DNA from: an uncultured Oscillospiraceae bacterium
GTDB taxonomy: Bacteria; Bacillota; Clostridia; Oscillospirales; Oscillospiraceae
Assembly (NCBI GenBank): GCA_910587205.1
Contig: CAJULZ010000148.1
Coordinates: 1 to 5,420, forward strand
Direction: 5' to 3'
DNA length: 5,420 nt
Part shown: positions 1 to 4,917 of the stretch, in pieces
Numbering within the stretch: position 1 is the first letter of the stretch
How the letters are laid out: each line of letters opens with the position of its first letter
Translations under genes and position numbers: made by a program
The notes under the pieces: model-generated
What the model saw: the letters and a program-made list of their open reading frames with translations, nothing else
Told to the model about the DNA's origin: nothing
Databases searched by the model: none

Positions 1-107
1 CTTTTTTCCACCATCCTTCATTTTGGGGGTTGACTTTTAATAGTTAATCTTTCGTAAATTTCTATTGGCCACCAACCGTACCCCTTCCCTTTGGGACAGC
101 TCCATGA

Positions 108-113
108 TAGAAT
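108..113 (+). promoter_or_regulatory. Possible extended -10 promoter element for the first gene
   Basis: TAGAAT at 108-113 matches five of six positions of the TATAAT consensus. It is preceded by TG one base upstream (105-106), which makes an extended -10 (TGnTATAAT). No convincing -35 lies at 16-18 bases, which is tolerated for extended -10 promoters. Transcription would start near 120, about 29 nt before the preferred start codon. TTGACT at 30-35 is a better -35 sequence but has only a weak -10 partner (GTAAAT, 54-59). The call is by eye only. Confidence 0.3.
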
Positions 114-134
114 AGGCACAGAGGGGTTTACATC

Positions 135-140
135 AGGAAG
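135..140 (+). promoter_or_regulatory. Ribosome binding site that decides the start of the first gene
   Basis: AGGAAG at 135-140 lies 8 bases upstream of an in-frame TTG at 149. The farther-upstream GTG at 140 overlaps the last base of this motif, so it has no usable spacer. The motif therefore favours TTG 149. The next upstream in-frame stop is TAG at 113-115, so no longer gene is possible. Confidence 0.55.
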
Positions 141-148
141 TGATCTTT

Positions 149-931
149 TTGGAAAATAAATTGCTTAGTGGGCCGCAGCTGCTGTTGGTGGAGAAAGGAG
201 CTGGGCTGTTTTCTGCGGTGCTCCGCTATGGGGATGGGACGGAGAAGCAGCTTCCAGCTATCACACCAGCGAAGGATTTGATTGCCGCCACAGAAATCGA
301 TTATCGTGGATACCGCAGAGAGATCAAACGCTTTCGGGAAGAGCATCCGCTATTTCAGGTGCGGCTTGATATTTCCGTGGCCGGCTTTGAAGACCTTGTG
401 GCGGAAGCACTGCTGCTGCCGTCCATACTCCAGAAGAGTGACCCGGTAAGCTTCTTCGTCTTGGGAGAGCTTCTGCATCAGAGTTTGCAGGCGGAGGACG
501 ATGGCAGTGCGTCATTCTTGCTGAACGCCGCAGAGGATCTGCTGTATGTGTTAGAAAATCCAATCCGCACACAGGTCTGTCTGCGGAATATTTTTGAGGT
601 GACCTTTGATGGGATTGAGCGGGCGACACAGCAGGAGCGGTTTGAGAAGCTGCGCCAACTGACGGAGGAGGAATTCCTGCGGCGGATTGATACGACCCAC
701 GAGCTGGACAGCTATGAGGTTGGCAGGGCGGAGTTGGTAGAGGAAACTGTTTGGCAGCATATGGTGGCTGGGAACCTTGCGTTTGAAGCGGAAATGCACT
801 ACCCAGAAACGATACAGGTGCTTGACTTGGGTGTTGAAGAACCCGAATGGGAATTGCGCACAGCGGATGATTTGCGACGGCGGGATCAGAAGGGGCATCA
901 GAGTTTGCGGGAACAATATGGGAAAAGATAA
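149..931 (+). CDS. Uncharacterised soluble protein, about 260 aa
   Basis: I do not recognise this protein. It has no signal peptide, no membrane segment and no cysteine cluster. It is acidic and looks largely alpha-helical, with charged helices in the middle and C-terminal third (for example the stretch around QQERFEKLRQLTEEEF). The C-terminus is strongly hydrophilic and ends in REQYGKR. The start is set to TTG 149 because AGGAAG stands 8 bases upstream; GTG 140 is the alternative and would add three residues. Its stop at 929-931 is separated by 14 bases from the response regulator, and its TAA overlaps that gene's ribosome binding site. Co-transcription with the two-component system is therefore likely, and it could be an accessory part of the signalling operon (inference). 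Its codon use is more AT-tolerant than that of the genes downstream, and the DNA before it is AT-richer, so it may have a different history. The reading frame is real beyond reasonable doubt; the function is unknown. Confidence 0.8.
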   Translation: MENKLLSGPQLLLVEKGAGLFSAVLRYGDGTEKQLPAITPAKDLIAATEIDYRGYRREIKRFREEHPLFQVRLDISVAGFEDLVAEALLLPSILQKSDPVSFFVLGELLHQSLQAEDDGSASFLLNAAEDLLYVLENPIRTQVCLRNIFEVTFDGIERATQQERFEKLRQLTEEEFLRRIDTTHELDSYEVGRAELVEETVWQHMVAGNLAFEAEMHYPETIQVLDLGVEEPEWELRTADDLRRRDQKGHQSLREQYGKR

Positions 932-945
932 GGGAGGGATGCGGA

Positions 946-1668
946 GTGAAGAACATTGCCATCGTGGAAGATGAAAATGCCGCCGCCGAGCACCTGACGG
1001 CATACATACAGCGGTACGCCGCCGAGTTTGGCCAGCAATTCCATATCACCCGGTTTTGTGACGGCGAAGCGTTCCTCCAAAATTACAAAACCGTCTACAC
1101 GGTAGTGTTCCTGGACATCCAAATGCCCCGGAAAAACGGCATGGACGCCGCCGTGGCGCTGCGCCGGCACGACAAAAATGTGTCGATTATCTTCATTACA
1201 AACCTGGTGCAGTACGCCCTGAAGGGCTACGAGGTGGATGCTGTGAGCTTTTTGCTCAAGCCGGTGAGCTACTACGATTTCTCCCTGAAATTCAAAAAGG
1301 CACTGGATATCTACCTGATGAACGAGGAGCGCAGCTTTACGGTGAACGCCCCAGGCGGGCTGTGCCGCATCTCCACGGACAAGCTGATGTACGTGGAGAT
1401 TATCAAGCACCGGCTCCACTACCACCTGATCGACGATGTGATCGAGATGACCGGTGTGTTGTCTACTGTGGAGCAGGAGCTGGGTTCCTACGGATTTCTG
1501 CGCTGCAACACCTGCTACCTGGTCAATCCAAAGTTTATCGTGCGTGTAAAGGGGGCCGAGGTGCAGGTGGGGGACCGTACCCTCCAGATCAGCCGCCCCA
1601 GGCGGGCCGCGTTTATGGAGGGGCTGACCAACTGGTACGCCGGGGCAGGAGGTGGGAACCATGACTGA
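946..1668 (+). CDS. LytTR-family response regulator (REC plus LytTR DNA-binding domain)
   Basis: This is a two-component response regulator of the AgrA/LytR/ComE type, 240 aa, cytoplasmic. The N-terminal receiver domain (about residues 1-120) shows the acidic pocket E8-D9 in IVEDE and the phospho-acceptor D57 in FLDIQMP. It also has the switch threonine T85 in IFITN and the conserved lysine K105 in LLKP. The C-terminal part (about 130-235) has the LytTR pattern, including LMYVEIIKHRLHYH and FLRCNTCYLVNPKFI, the latter a variant of the usual 'hRsylVN' segment. LytTR proteins bind paired direct repeats, usually upstream of a -35. Translation starts at GTG 946, supported by AGGGAGGG at 931-938 with a 7-base spacer. 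The end overlaps the kinase start by 8 bases (ATGACTGA), so the pair is probably translationally coupled. No residue needed for phosphorylation is missing. The target is not known; repeats at 3070-3099 are a candidate. Confidence 0.95.
   Translation: MKNIAIVEDENAAAEHLTAYIQRYAAEFGQQFHITRFCDGEAFLQNYKTVYTVVFLDIQMPRKNGMDAAVALRRHDKNVSIIFITNLVQYALKGYEVDAVSFLLKPVSYYDFSLKFKKALDIYLMNEERSFTVNAPGGLCRISTDKLMYVEIIKHRLHYHLIDDVIEMTGVLSTVEQELGSYGFLRCNTCYLVNPKFIVRVKGAEVQVGDRTLQISRPRRAAFMEGLTNWYAGAGGGNHD
1647..1652 (+). promoter_or_regulatory. Ribosome binding site that decides the kinase start
   Basis: A perfect AGGAGG at 1647-1652 lies 8 bases before ATG 1661. The in-frame GTG at 1652 overlaps the motif itself and cannot use it. 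The kinase therefore most likely starts at ATG 1661, inside the last codons of the response regulator. Confidence 0.85.
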
Positions 1669-3025
1669 GGTCAACGTGATCTATCAAAAAATTATTCTGG
1701 AATTCCTGTTTGAGCTGTATGTGTTCTACGCTCTTACCACGCGAAAGCTGAACCGGGCTCCCCGATTCTGGATACGGACTCTGGCCGGAGCCGGCGCGGT
1801 TTTGGCACTGGCCTATGGCGCGGCCTTTTTCTACCGCTCCCTTGGGAATACGGCCCTTGGGCGGATCGGCATTTACATCCTCCTGTTTGCCGTTACCGCA
1901 GCCCATGTGCGGCTGTGCTTTGACGAGTCCTTCCCCACCGTTTTATTCTGCTGCAATGTGGCCTACGCAGCCCAAAACCTGTGCTATAAGCTGTATCTGA
2001 CCCTGTGGTGCGGCGGAGAGGCGCTGGGCTGGTATGACGGCTGGGGCCAGCGGTTTGACCTTTACTACCGCTTAATGTACTACAGCTTTTTCGCCCTGGC
2101 GGTGGCAGCGGTCTATCTGGTATTTATCCGTCCCCTGCTTCGGCATATGTCCGGCGGGCGGCTGAATTACCAAATGTTTGCCATTGCCGTCCTGGTGCTG
2201 AGCATCACCGTGATCCTGTGCTCGGTGGAGGACGTCTATTTTGCCCAGCTGAGCGTGGGCCGGGAAAATCGGTTTGAGGTCCCGGCGTACTTCCTCCTGC
2301 GGCAGTCAGGCAACCTGTTTTCGGTGATGTGCTGCGCCATCGCCCTGATTCTCACCTCCAGAACCGTAGAGCGGAGGGAGCTTCAGCAGGAAGTGGAATA
2401 CCTCCAGCATGCCGTCCACCAGAGCGAGCGGCAATACGAGATCTCCCGGGACACTATCGACCTCATCAACGTGAAATGCCACGACATCCGCTACAGGCTG
2501 GGGGCGCTGGCCGCCCAGGGGGAGCATATGCGCCCCGAGGCGGTGGCCGACCTCCAGAAAAGCATTTCCATCTACGACGCCAAGGTGGAGACGGGCAACC
2601 AGTTTTTGGACGTCCTGCTGACGGAAAAAAGCCTTTACTGCGAACAGAACGGCATTACGTTTTCCTGCATGGCGGACGGGGCCAGGCTTACCTTTATGGA
2701 CGACGGCGACCTGTACTGCCTGTTCGGCAACATCATCGACAACGCCCTGGAAGCGGTCAAGGCTATTGAGGAGGAGCAGCGGCGCGTCATAAACCTGGTG
2801 GTGAAGGCCCGGGGCAATATGCTCGTGATCCAGTCGGACAACTACTTTGATGGGGAACGCGCTTTTGAGGGTGGCCTGCCCGTCACCACCAAGGCGGACC
2901 GGAACTACCACGGGTTTGGGATGCGGAGCATTCGGATGATCGTCCACAAATACGAGGGGGAGCTGACAGCCTATGTGGCGGACGGGATTTTCCACCTGAA
3001 TATTTTGTTCAGCCTCGTCCCATAA
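1661..3025 (+). CDS. Multi-pass sensor histidine kinase, AgrC/ComD (GHKL, HPK10-like) type
   Basis: This is a membrane sensor kinase of 454 aa, presumed partner of the adjacent LytTR regulator. The N-terminal half holds about six or seven hydrophobic segments (roughly residues 7-25, 41-57, 70-85, 92-114, 140-158, 172-188 and 216-233). That is the layout of AgrC-like peptide sensors, which have no large extracellular domain. A short coiled-coil stretch (about 236-260) leads to the H-box NVKCHDIRYRLG with the phospho-accepting histidine at 274. The C-terminal GHKL ATPase has an N-box NIIDNALEA (N357, D360, N361). It also has TTKADRNYHGFGMRSI, containing the G-box around G418-G420. The family normally senses secreted peptides, but no agrB- or agrD-like gene is visible here, so the ligand is unknown. 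The start is ATG 1661, from the AGGAGG at 1647-1652. The gene appears intact. Confidence 0.94.
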   Translation: MTEVNVIYQKIILEFLFELYVFYALTTRKLNRAPRFWIRTLAGAGAVLALAYGAAFFYRSLGNTALGRIGIYILLFAVTAAHVRLCFDESFPTVLFCCNVAYAAQNLCYKLYLTLWCGGEALGWYDGWGQRFDLYYRLMYYSFFALAVAAVYLVFIRPLLRHMSGGRLNYQMFAIAVLVLSITVILCSVEDVYFAQLSVGRENRFEVPAYFLLRQSGNLFSVMCCAIALILTSRTVERRELQQEVEYLQHAVHQSERQYEISRDTIDLINVKCHDIRYRLGALAAQGEHMRPEAVADLQKSISIYDAKVETGNQFLDVLLTEKSLYCEQNGITFSCMADGARLTFMDDGDLYCLFGNIIDNALEAVKAIEEEQRRVINLVVKARGNMLVIQSDNYFDGERAFEGGLPVTTKADRNYHGFGMRSIRMIVHKYEGELTAYVADGIFHLNILFSLVP

Positions 3026-3069
3026 ATGACAAATTTGGAAGAAAATTGTTCTTTACCTGCGCCTGGATT

Positions 3070-3099
3070 GCAAAGTAAGTAAAAATTGTGCAGTTTAAG
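3070..3099 (+). promoter_or_regulatory. Direct-repeat pair, candidate LytTR-regulator operator
   Basis: GCAAAGTAAG (3070-3079) and GCAGTTTAAG (3090-3099) agree at 7 of 10 positions. Their starts are 20 bases apart, about two helical turns. The second copy resembles the CAGTTnAG-type half-site known for AgrA/ComE-like regulators and ends 9 bases before the predicted -35 at 3109. Position and spacing fit an activator site for the downstream lipoprotein gene. The match is partial and was found by eye. Confidence 0.35.
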
Positions 3100-3140
3100 G
3101 AACGCCCGTTGCCAGCGGGCGTTCCCTTTATTATATTATT
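3099..3140 (+). terminator. Rho-independent terminator after the kinase gene
   Basis: The arms GGAACGCCCG (3099-3108) and CGGGCGTTCC (3116-3125) form a perfect 10-bp stem with a 7-base loop, TTGCCAG. The stem is followed by a T-rich tract (3127-3140, interrupted by A). This closes the upstream operon about 75 bases after the kinase stop codon. Confidence 0.85.
3109..3137 (+). promoter_or_regulatory. Predicted sigma-A promoter for the GH16 lipoprotein gene
   Basis: TTGCCA (3109-3114) and TATATT (3132-3137) each match five of six consensus positions and are separated by exactly 17 bases. Transcription would begin near 3144, giving a leader of about 130 nt. The -35 coincides with the loop of the preceding terminator and the -10 lies in its T-rich tail, so terminator and promoter share the same DNA. 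I found no better promoter elsewhere between 3026 and 3274. Confidence 0.55.
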
Positions 3141-3143
3141 GCC

Positions 3144-3274
3144 AGAAAGAGCAATGCGCGGCGTGAATCCTTTGTAGCATACGTAAAAATCCAGGCCGGA
3201 TACGCCGGTTTGAGCATACGGTCACAAAGCGCGGCGACGCGATGTGAATAAAAAGTGAGAAGGAGAACCGAGCA
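3144..3274 (+). other. Structured 5' leader of the GH16 lipoprotein gene
   Basis: The predicted leader is about 130 nt and contains two hairpins. The first, at 3192-3212, pairs CAGGCCGG with CCGGTTTG (8 bp including two G-U pairs) around an ATACG loop. The second, at 3230-3241, pairs CGCG with CGCG around a GCGA (GNRA-type) tetraloop. Two octamers occur twice as direct repeats: AGCATACG (3176-3183, 3213-3220) and GCGCGGCG (3156-3163, 3229-3236). A good ribosome binding site, AAGGAG (3260-3265), stands 9 bases before ATG 3275. I could not match the leader to a riboswitch class I know. Confidence 0.4.
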
Positions 3275-4843
3275 ATGAAAAAGAAGATTCTTGCAATGCT
3301 GCTGGCCTTGACCATGGCCGCAGCACTGGCGGCCTGTACCCCCGCCGCCGATCAGCCCAGCAGTGTCCCCAGCTCCGATCCTGCCTCCAATCCCACCCCC
3401 GGTGCTTCATCGGCCCCCTTTGAGGCCGTTATGCTGGCCGACTTTGCCAACGGCCCGGCGGCGGACGGCAGCGTCTTTGCCTCTGACGGCTGGTCCAACG
3501 GCAGCGTGTTTAACGTGTGGTGGAAAGGCGATATGGTTACTTATTCCGACGGCCAGCTCCACCTGGGCATCGCCGACGCCAACGGCGAGGTGGAACAGGG
3601 CTACTATGGCGGCGAGGCCCGCACGGGGCTGTACTACGGCTATGGCGACTACATTGTAAAGATGAAGCCCTCCAAGGCGGAGGGCACCGCCAGCACCTTC
3701 TTCACCTGCACCGGCCCATACGACATCAACGCGGAGGGCAACCCCAATCCCTGGGACGAAATCGACATTGAGTTCTTAGGCAAGGATACCACCGGGGTTC
3801 AGTTCAACTATTTCGTGGACGGCCAGGGCGGCCACGAATACTGGTACGACCTGGGCTTTGACGCCTCCGAGGAGTTCCACGAGTACGGCTTCCGCTGGAG
3901 CGAGGACGCGATCACCTGGTATGTGGACGGCGAGGCTGTTTACACGGTGAATGCCAGCGCGGATAACCCGCTGCCTTCCACCCCGGGCCGCATTCTGATG
4001 AACCACTGGTGCGGCACCCCCGACGCCGAGGGCTGGATGGGCAAATATGAGCTCAGCGACGCCACCGCCGACTACCAGTGGGTCAAGACTTCCGCCGCCG
4101 GCCGCGAGCTGGTTCCCAGCGAGGGCAGCGAACAGGATGGCGCCATGGACGGCCTGGACGTGAGCTTCGCCAACGGCGCGGCGGCGGACGGCAGCGTCTT
4201 TGCCTCCGACGGCTGGTCCAACGGCAGCGTGTTTAACGTGTGGTGGAAGGGCGACATGGTTACTTATTCCGATGGGCAGCTCCATCTGGGCATCGCCGAC
4301 GCTAAGGGCGAGGTGGATCAGGGCTACTACGGCGGCGAGGCCCGCACCGCCCATCACTACGGGTATGGCGAGTACTCCGTCAGCATGAAGCCCTCCAAGG
4401 CGGAGGGCACCGCCAGCACCTTCTTCACCTGCACCGGCAATTACGACATCGGCCTGGACGGCAACCCCAACCCCTGGGATGAGATCGACATTGAGTTCTT
4501 AGGCAAGGACACCACCGGCGTCCAGTTCAACTACTTTGTGGACGGCCAGGGCGGTCACGAGTATTGGTACGACCTGGGCTTCGACGCCTCCGAGGAGTTC
4601 CACGAATATGGCTTCCGCTGGGCGGAGGATTCCATCACCTGGACCGTGGACGGCAAGGACGTGTACACGGTCACCGCCAGCGCGGAGACCCCCCTGCCTT
4701 CCACCCCGGGCCGCATCCTGATGAATTACTGGTGCGGCACCCCCGACGCGGAGGGCTGGATGGGCAAATATGAGCTCAGCGACGCCACCGCCGACTACCA
4801 GTGGATCAAGACCACCGCCACCGGCATCAGCCTGGGCGGCTGA
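3275..4843 (+). CDS. Lipoprotein with two tandem GH16 licheninase-type beta-glucanase domains
   Basis: This is a predicted surface-anchored endo-beta-1,3-1,4-glucanase of 522 aa. The signal peptide (about 1-20) ends in the lipobox LAAC, with lipidated cysteine C21. A Pro/Ser-rich linker (about 22-48) follows. Two GH16 domains come next, residues 57-273 and 298-514, joined by an acidic linker. Each carries the family motif DEIDIEFLGKD with the nucleophile and acid/base glutamates: E162/E166 (D164 between) in the first and E403/E407 (D405) in the second. Each also has YGYG, MKPSKAEG, TGVQFNYF, HEYWYDLGFDAS, TPGRILMN and GWMG stretches, which resemble Bacillus lichenase (family knowledge). Bacillus lichenase is a single secreted domain, so a lipid-anchored duplicate is unusual. 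I count 24 differences over 217 aligned residues, none at the catalytic motif. The start is ATG 3275, with AAGGAG 9 bases upstream. The gene has its own predicted promoter and is followed by a glycosyltransferase. Other GH16 specificities (1,3-glucanase, xyloglucan) fit less well. Confidence 0.95.
   Translation: MKKKILAMLLALTMAAALAACTPAADQPSSVPSSDPASNPTPGASSAPFEAVMLADFANGPAADGSVFASDGWSNGSVFNVWWKGDMVTYSDGQLHLGIADANGEVEQGYYGGEARTGLYYGYGDYIVKMKPSKAEGTASTFFTCTGPYDINAEGNPNPWDEIDIEFLGKDTTGVQFNYFVDGQGGHEYWYDLGFDASEEFHEYGFRWSEDAITWYVDGEAVYTVNASADNPLPSTPGRILMNHWCGTPDAEGWMGKYELSDATADYQWVKTSAAGRELVPSEGSEQDGAMDGLDVSFANGAAADGSVFASDGWSNGSVFNVWWKGDMVTYSDGQLHLGIADAKGEVDQGYYGGEARTAHHYGYGEYSVSMKPSKAEGTASTFFTCTGNYDIGLDGNPNPWDEIDIEFLGKDTTGVQFNYFVDGQGGHEYWYDLGFDASEEFHEYGFRWAEDSITWTVDGKDVYTVTASAETPLPSTPGRILMNYWCGTPDAEGWMGKYELSDATADYQWIKTTATGISLGG
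3443..4093 (+). repeat. Tandem in-frame repeat unit 1 (first GH16 domain)
   Basis: This 651-base unit is repeated in frame 723 bases downstream without any length change. Long stretches are identical in both copies, for example 3662-3715 with 4385-4438 and 4028-4081 with 4751-4804 (54 bases each). Other stretches differ at synonymous and non-synonymous sites. The proteins are about 89% identical by my count. Confidence 0.9.
4166..4816 (+). repeat. Tandem in-frame repeat unit 2 (second GH16 domain)
   Basis: This is the second copy of the 651-base unit. The 72 bases between the copies (4094-4165) encode an acidic linker, from AAGRELVPSEG to AMDGLDV, that has no counterpart after unit 2; the protein ends eight residues later. 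The pattern fits one internal domain duplication followed by limited divergence, possibly slowed by gene conversion. Confidence 0.9.
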
Positions 4844-4852
4844 CAGCCTGCG

Positions 4853-4894
4853 GTTAGTGTGTCCCCGCCCCCAAAGGGGCGGGGACACACTAAC
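4853..4894 (+). repeat. Perfect 19-bp inverted repeat between the glucanase and glycosyltransferase genes
   Basis: The arms GTTAGTGTGTCCCCGCCCC (4853-4871) and GGGGCGGGGACACACTAAC (4876-4894) pair without mismatch around the four-base loop CAAA. The element starts 10 bases after the glucanase stop codon and ends 23 bases before the next start codon. No T-tract follows on either strand, so it is not a standard rho-independent terminator. It could act as a transcript-stabilising or attenuating hairpin, or be a dispersed REP-like palindrome. Confidence 0.9.
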
Positions 4895-4917
4895 GGATTG
4901 GATGAGTGTGGAATGAC

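Noticed and set aside
1..10. T-tract of an upstream terminator at the window edge
   Set aside because: The six Ts at 2-7 could be the tail of a terminator, but the stem would lie outside the window, so it cannot be supported.
324..1049. Long minus-strand open frames opposite the first gene and the response regulator (324-1049, 551-1003, 898-1674)
   Set aside because: They lie antisense to well-supported genes, their proteins are low-complexity Pro/Ser/His-rich or otherwise featureless, and they show no recognisable domain.
1652..1660. GTG 1652 as the kinase start
   Set aside because: It overlaps the AGGAGG ribosome binding site. ATG 1661 has that site at an 8-base spacing.
2306..2995. Minus-strand open frame opposite the kinase ATPase domain
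   Set aside because: It is a shadow of a GC-rich coding frame. The plus strand carries clear H, N and G boxes over the same bases.
3154..3177. Seven-codon leader peptide (MRGVNPL) in the glucanase leader
   Set aside because: It has only a weak purine-rich sequence upstream and no run of regulatory codons. A frame this short is expected by chance.
3144..3274. Known riboswitch (c-di-GMP, cobalamin or similar) in the glucanase leader
   Set aside because: I compared it from memory with the conserved cores of common classes and found no match beyond generic hairpins. A covariance-model scan is needed to exclude it.
4853..4894. Rho-independent terminator for the glucanase gene
   Set aside because: The stem is very strong but no T-tract follows on either strand, so I list it as an inverted repeat.
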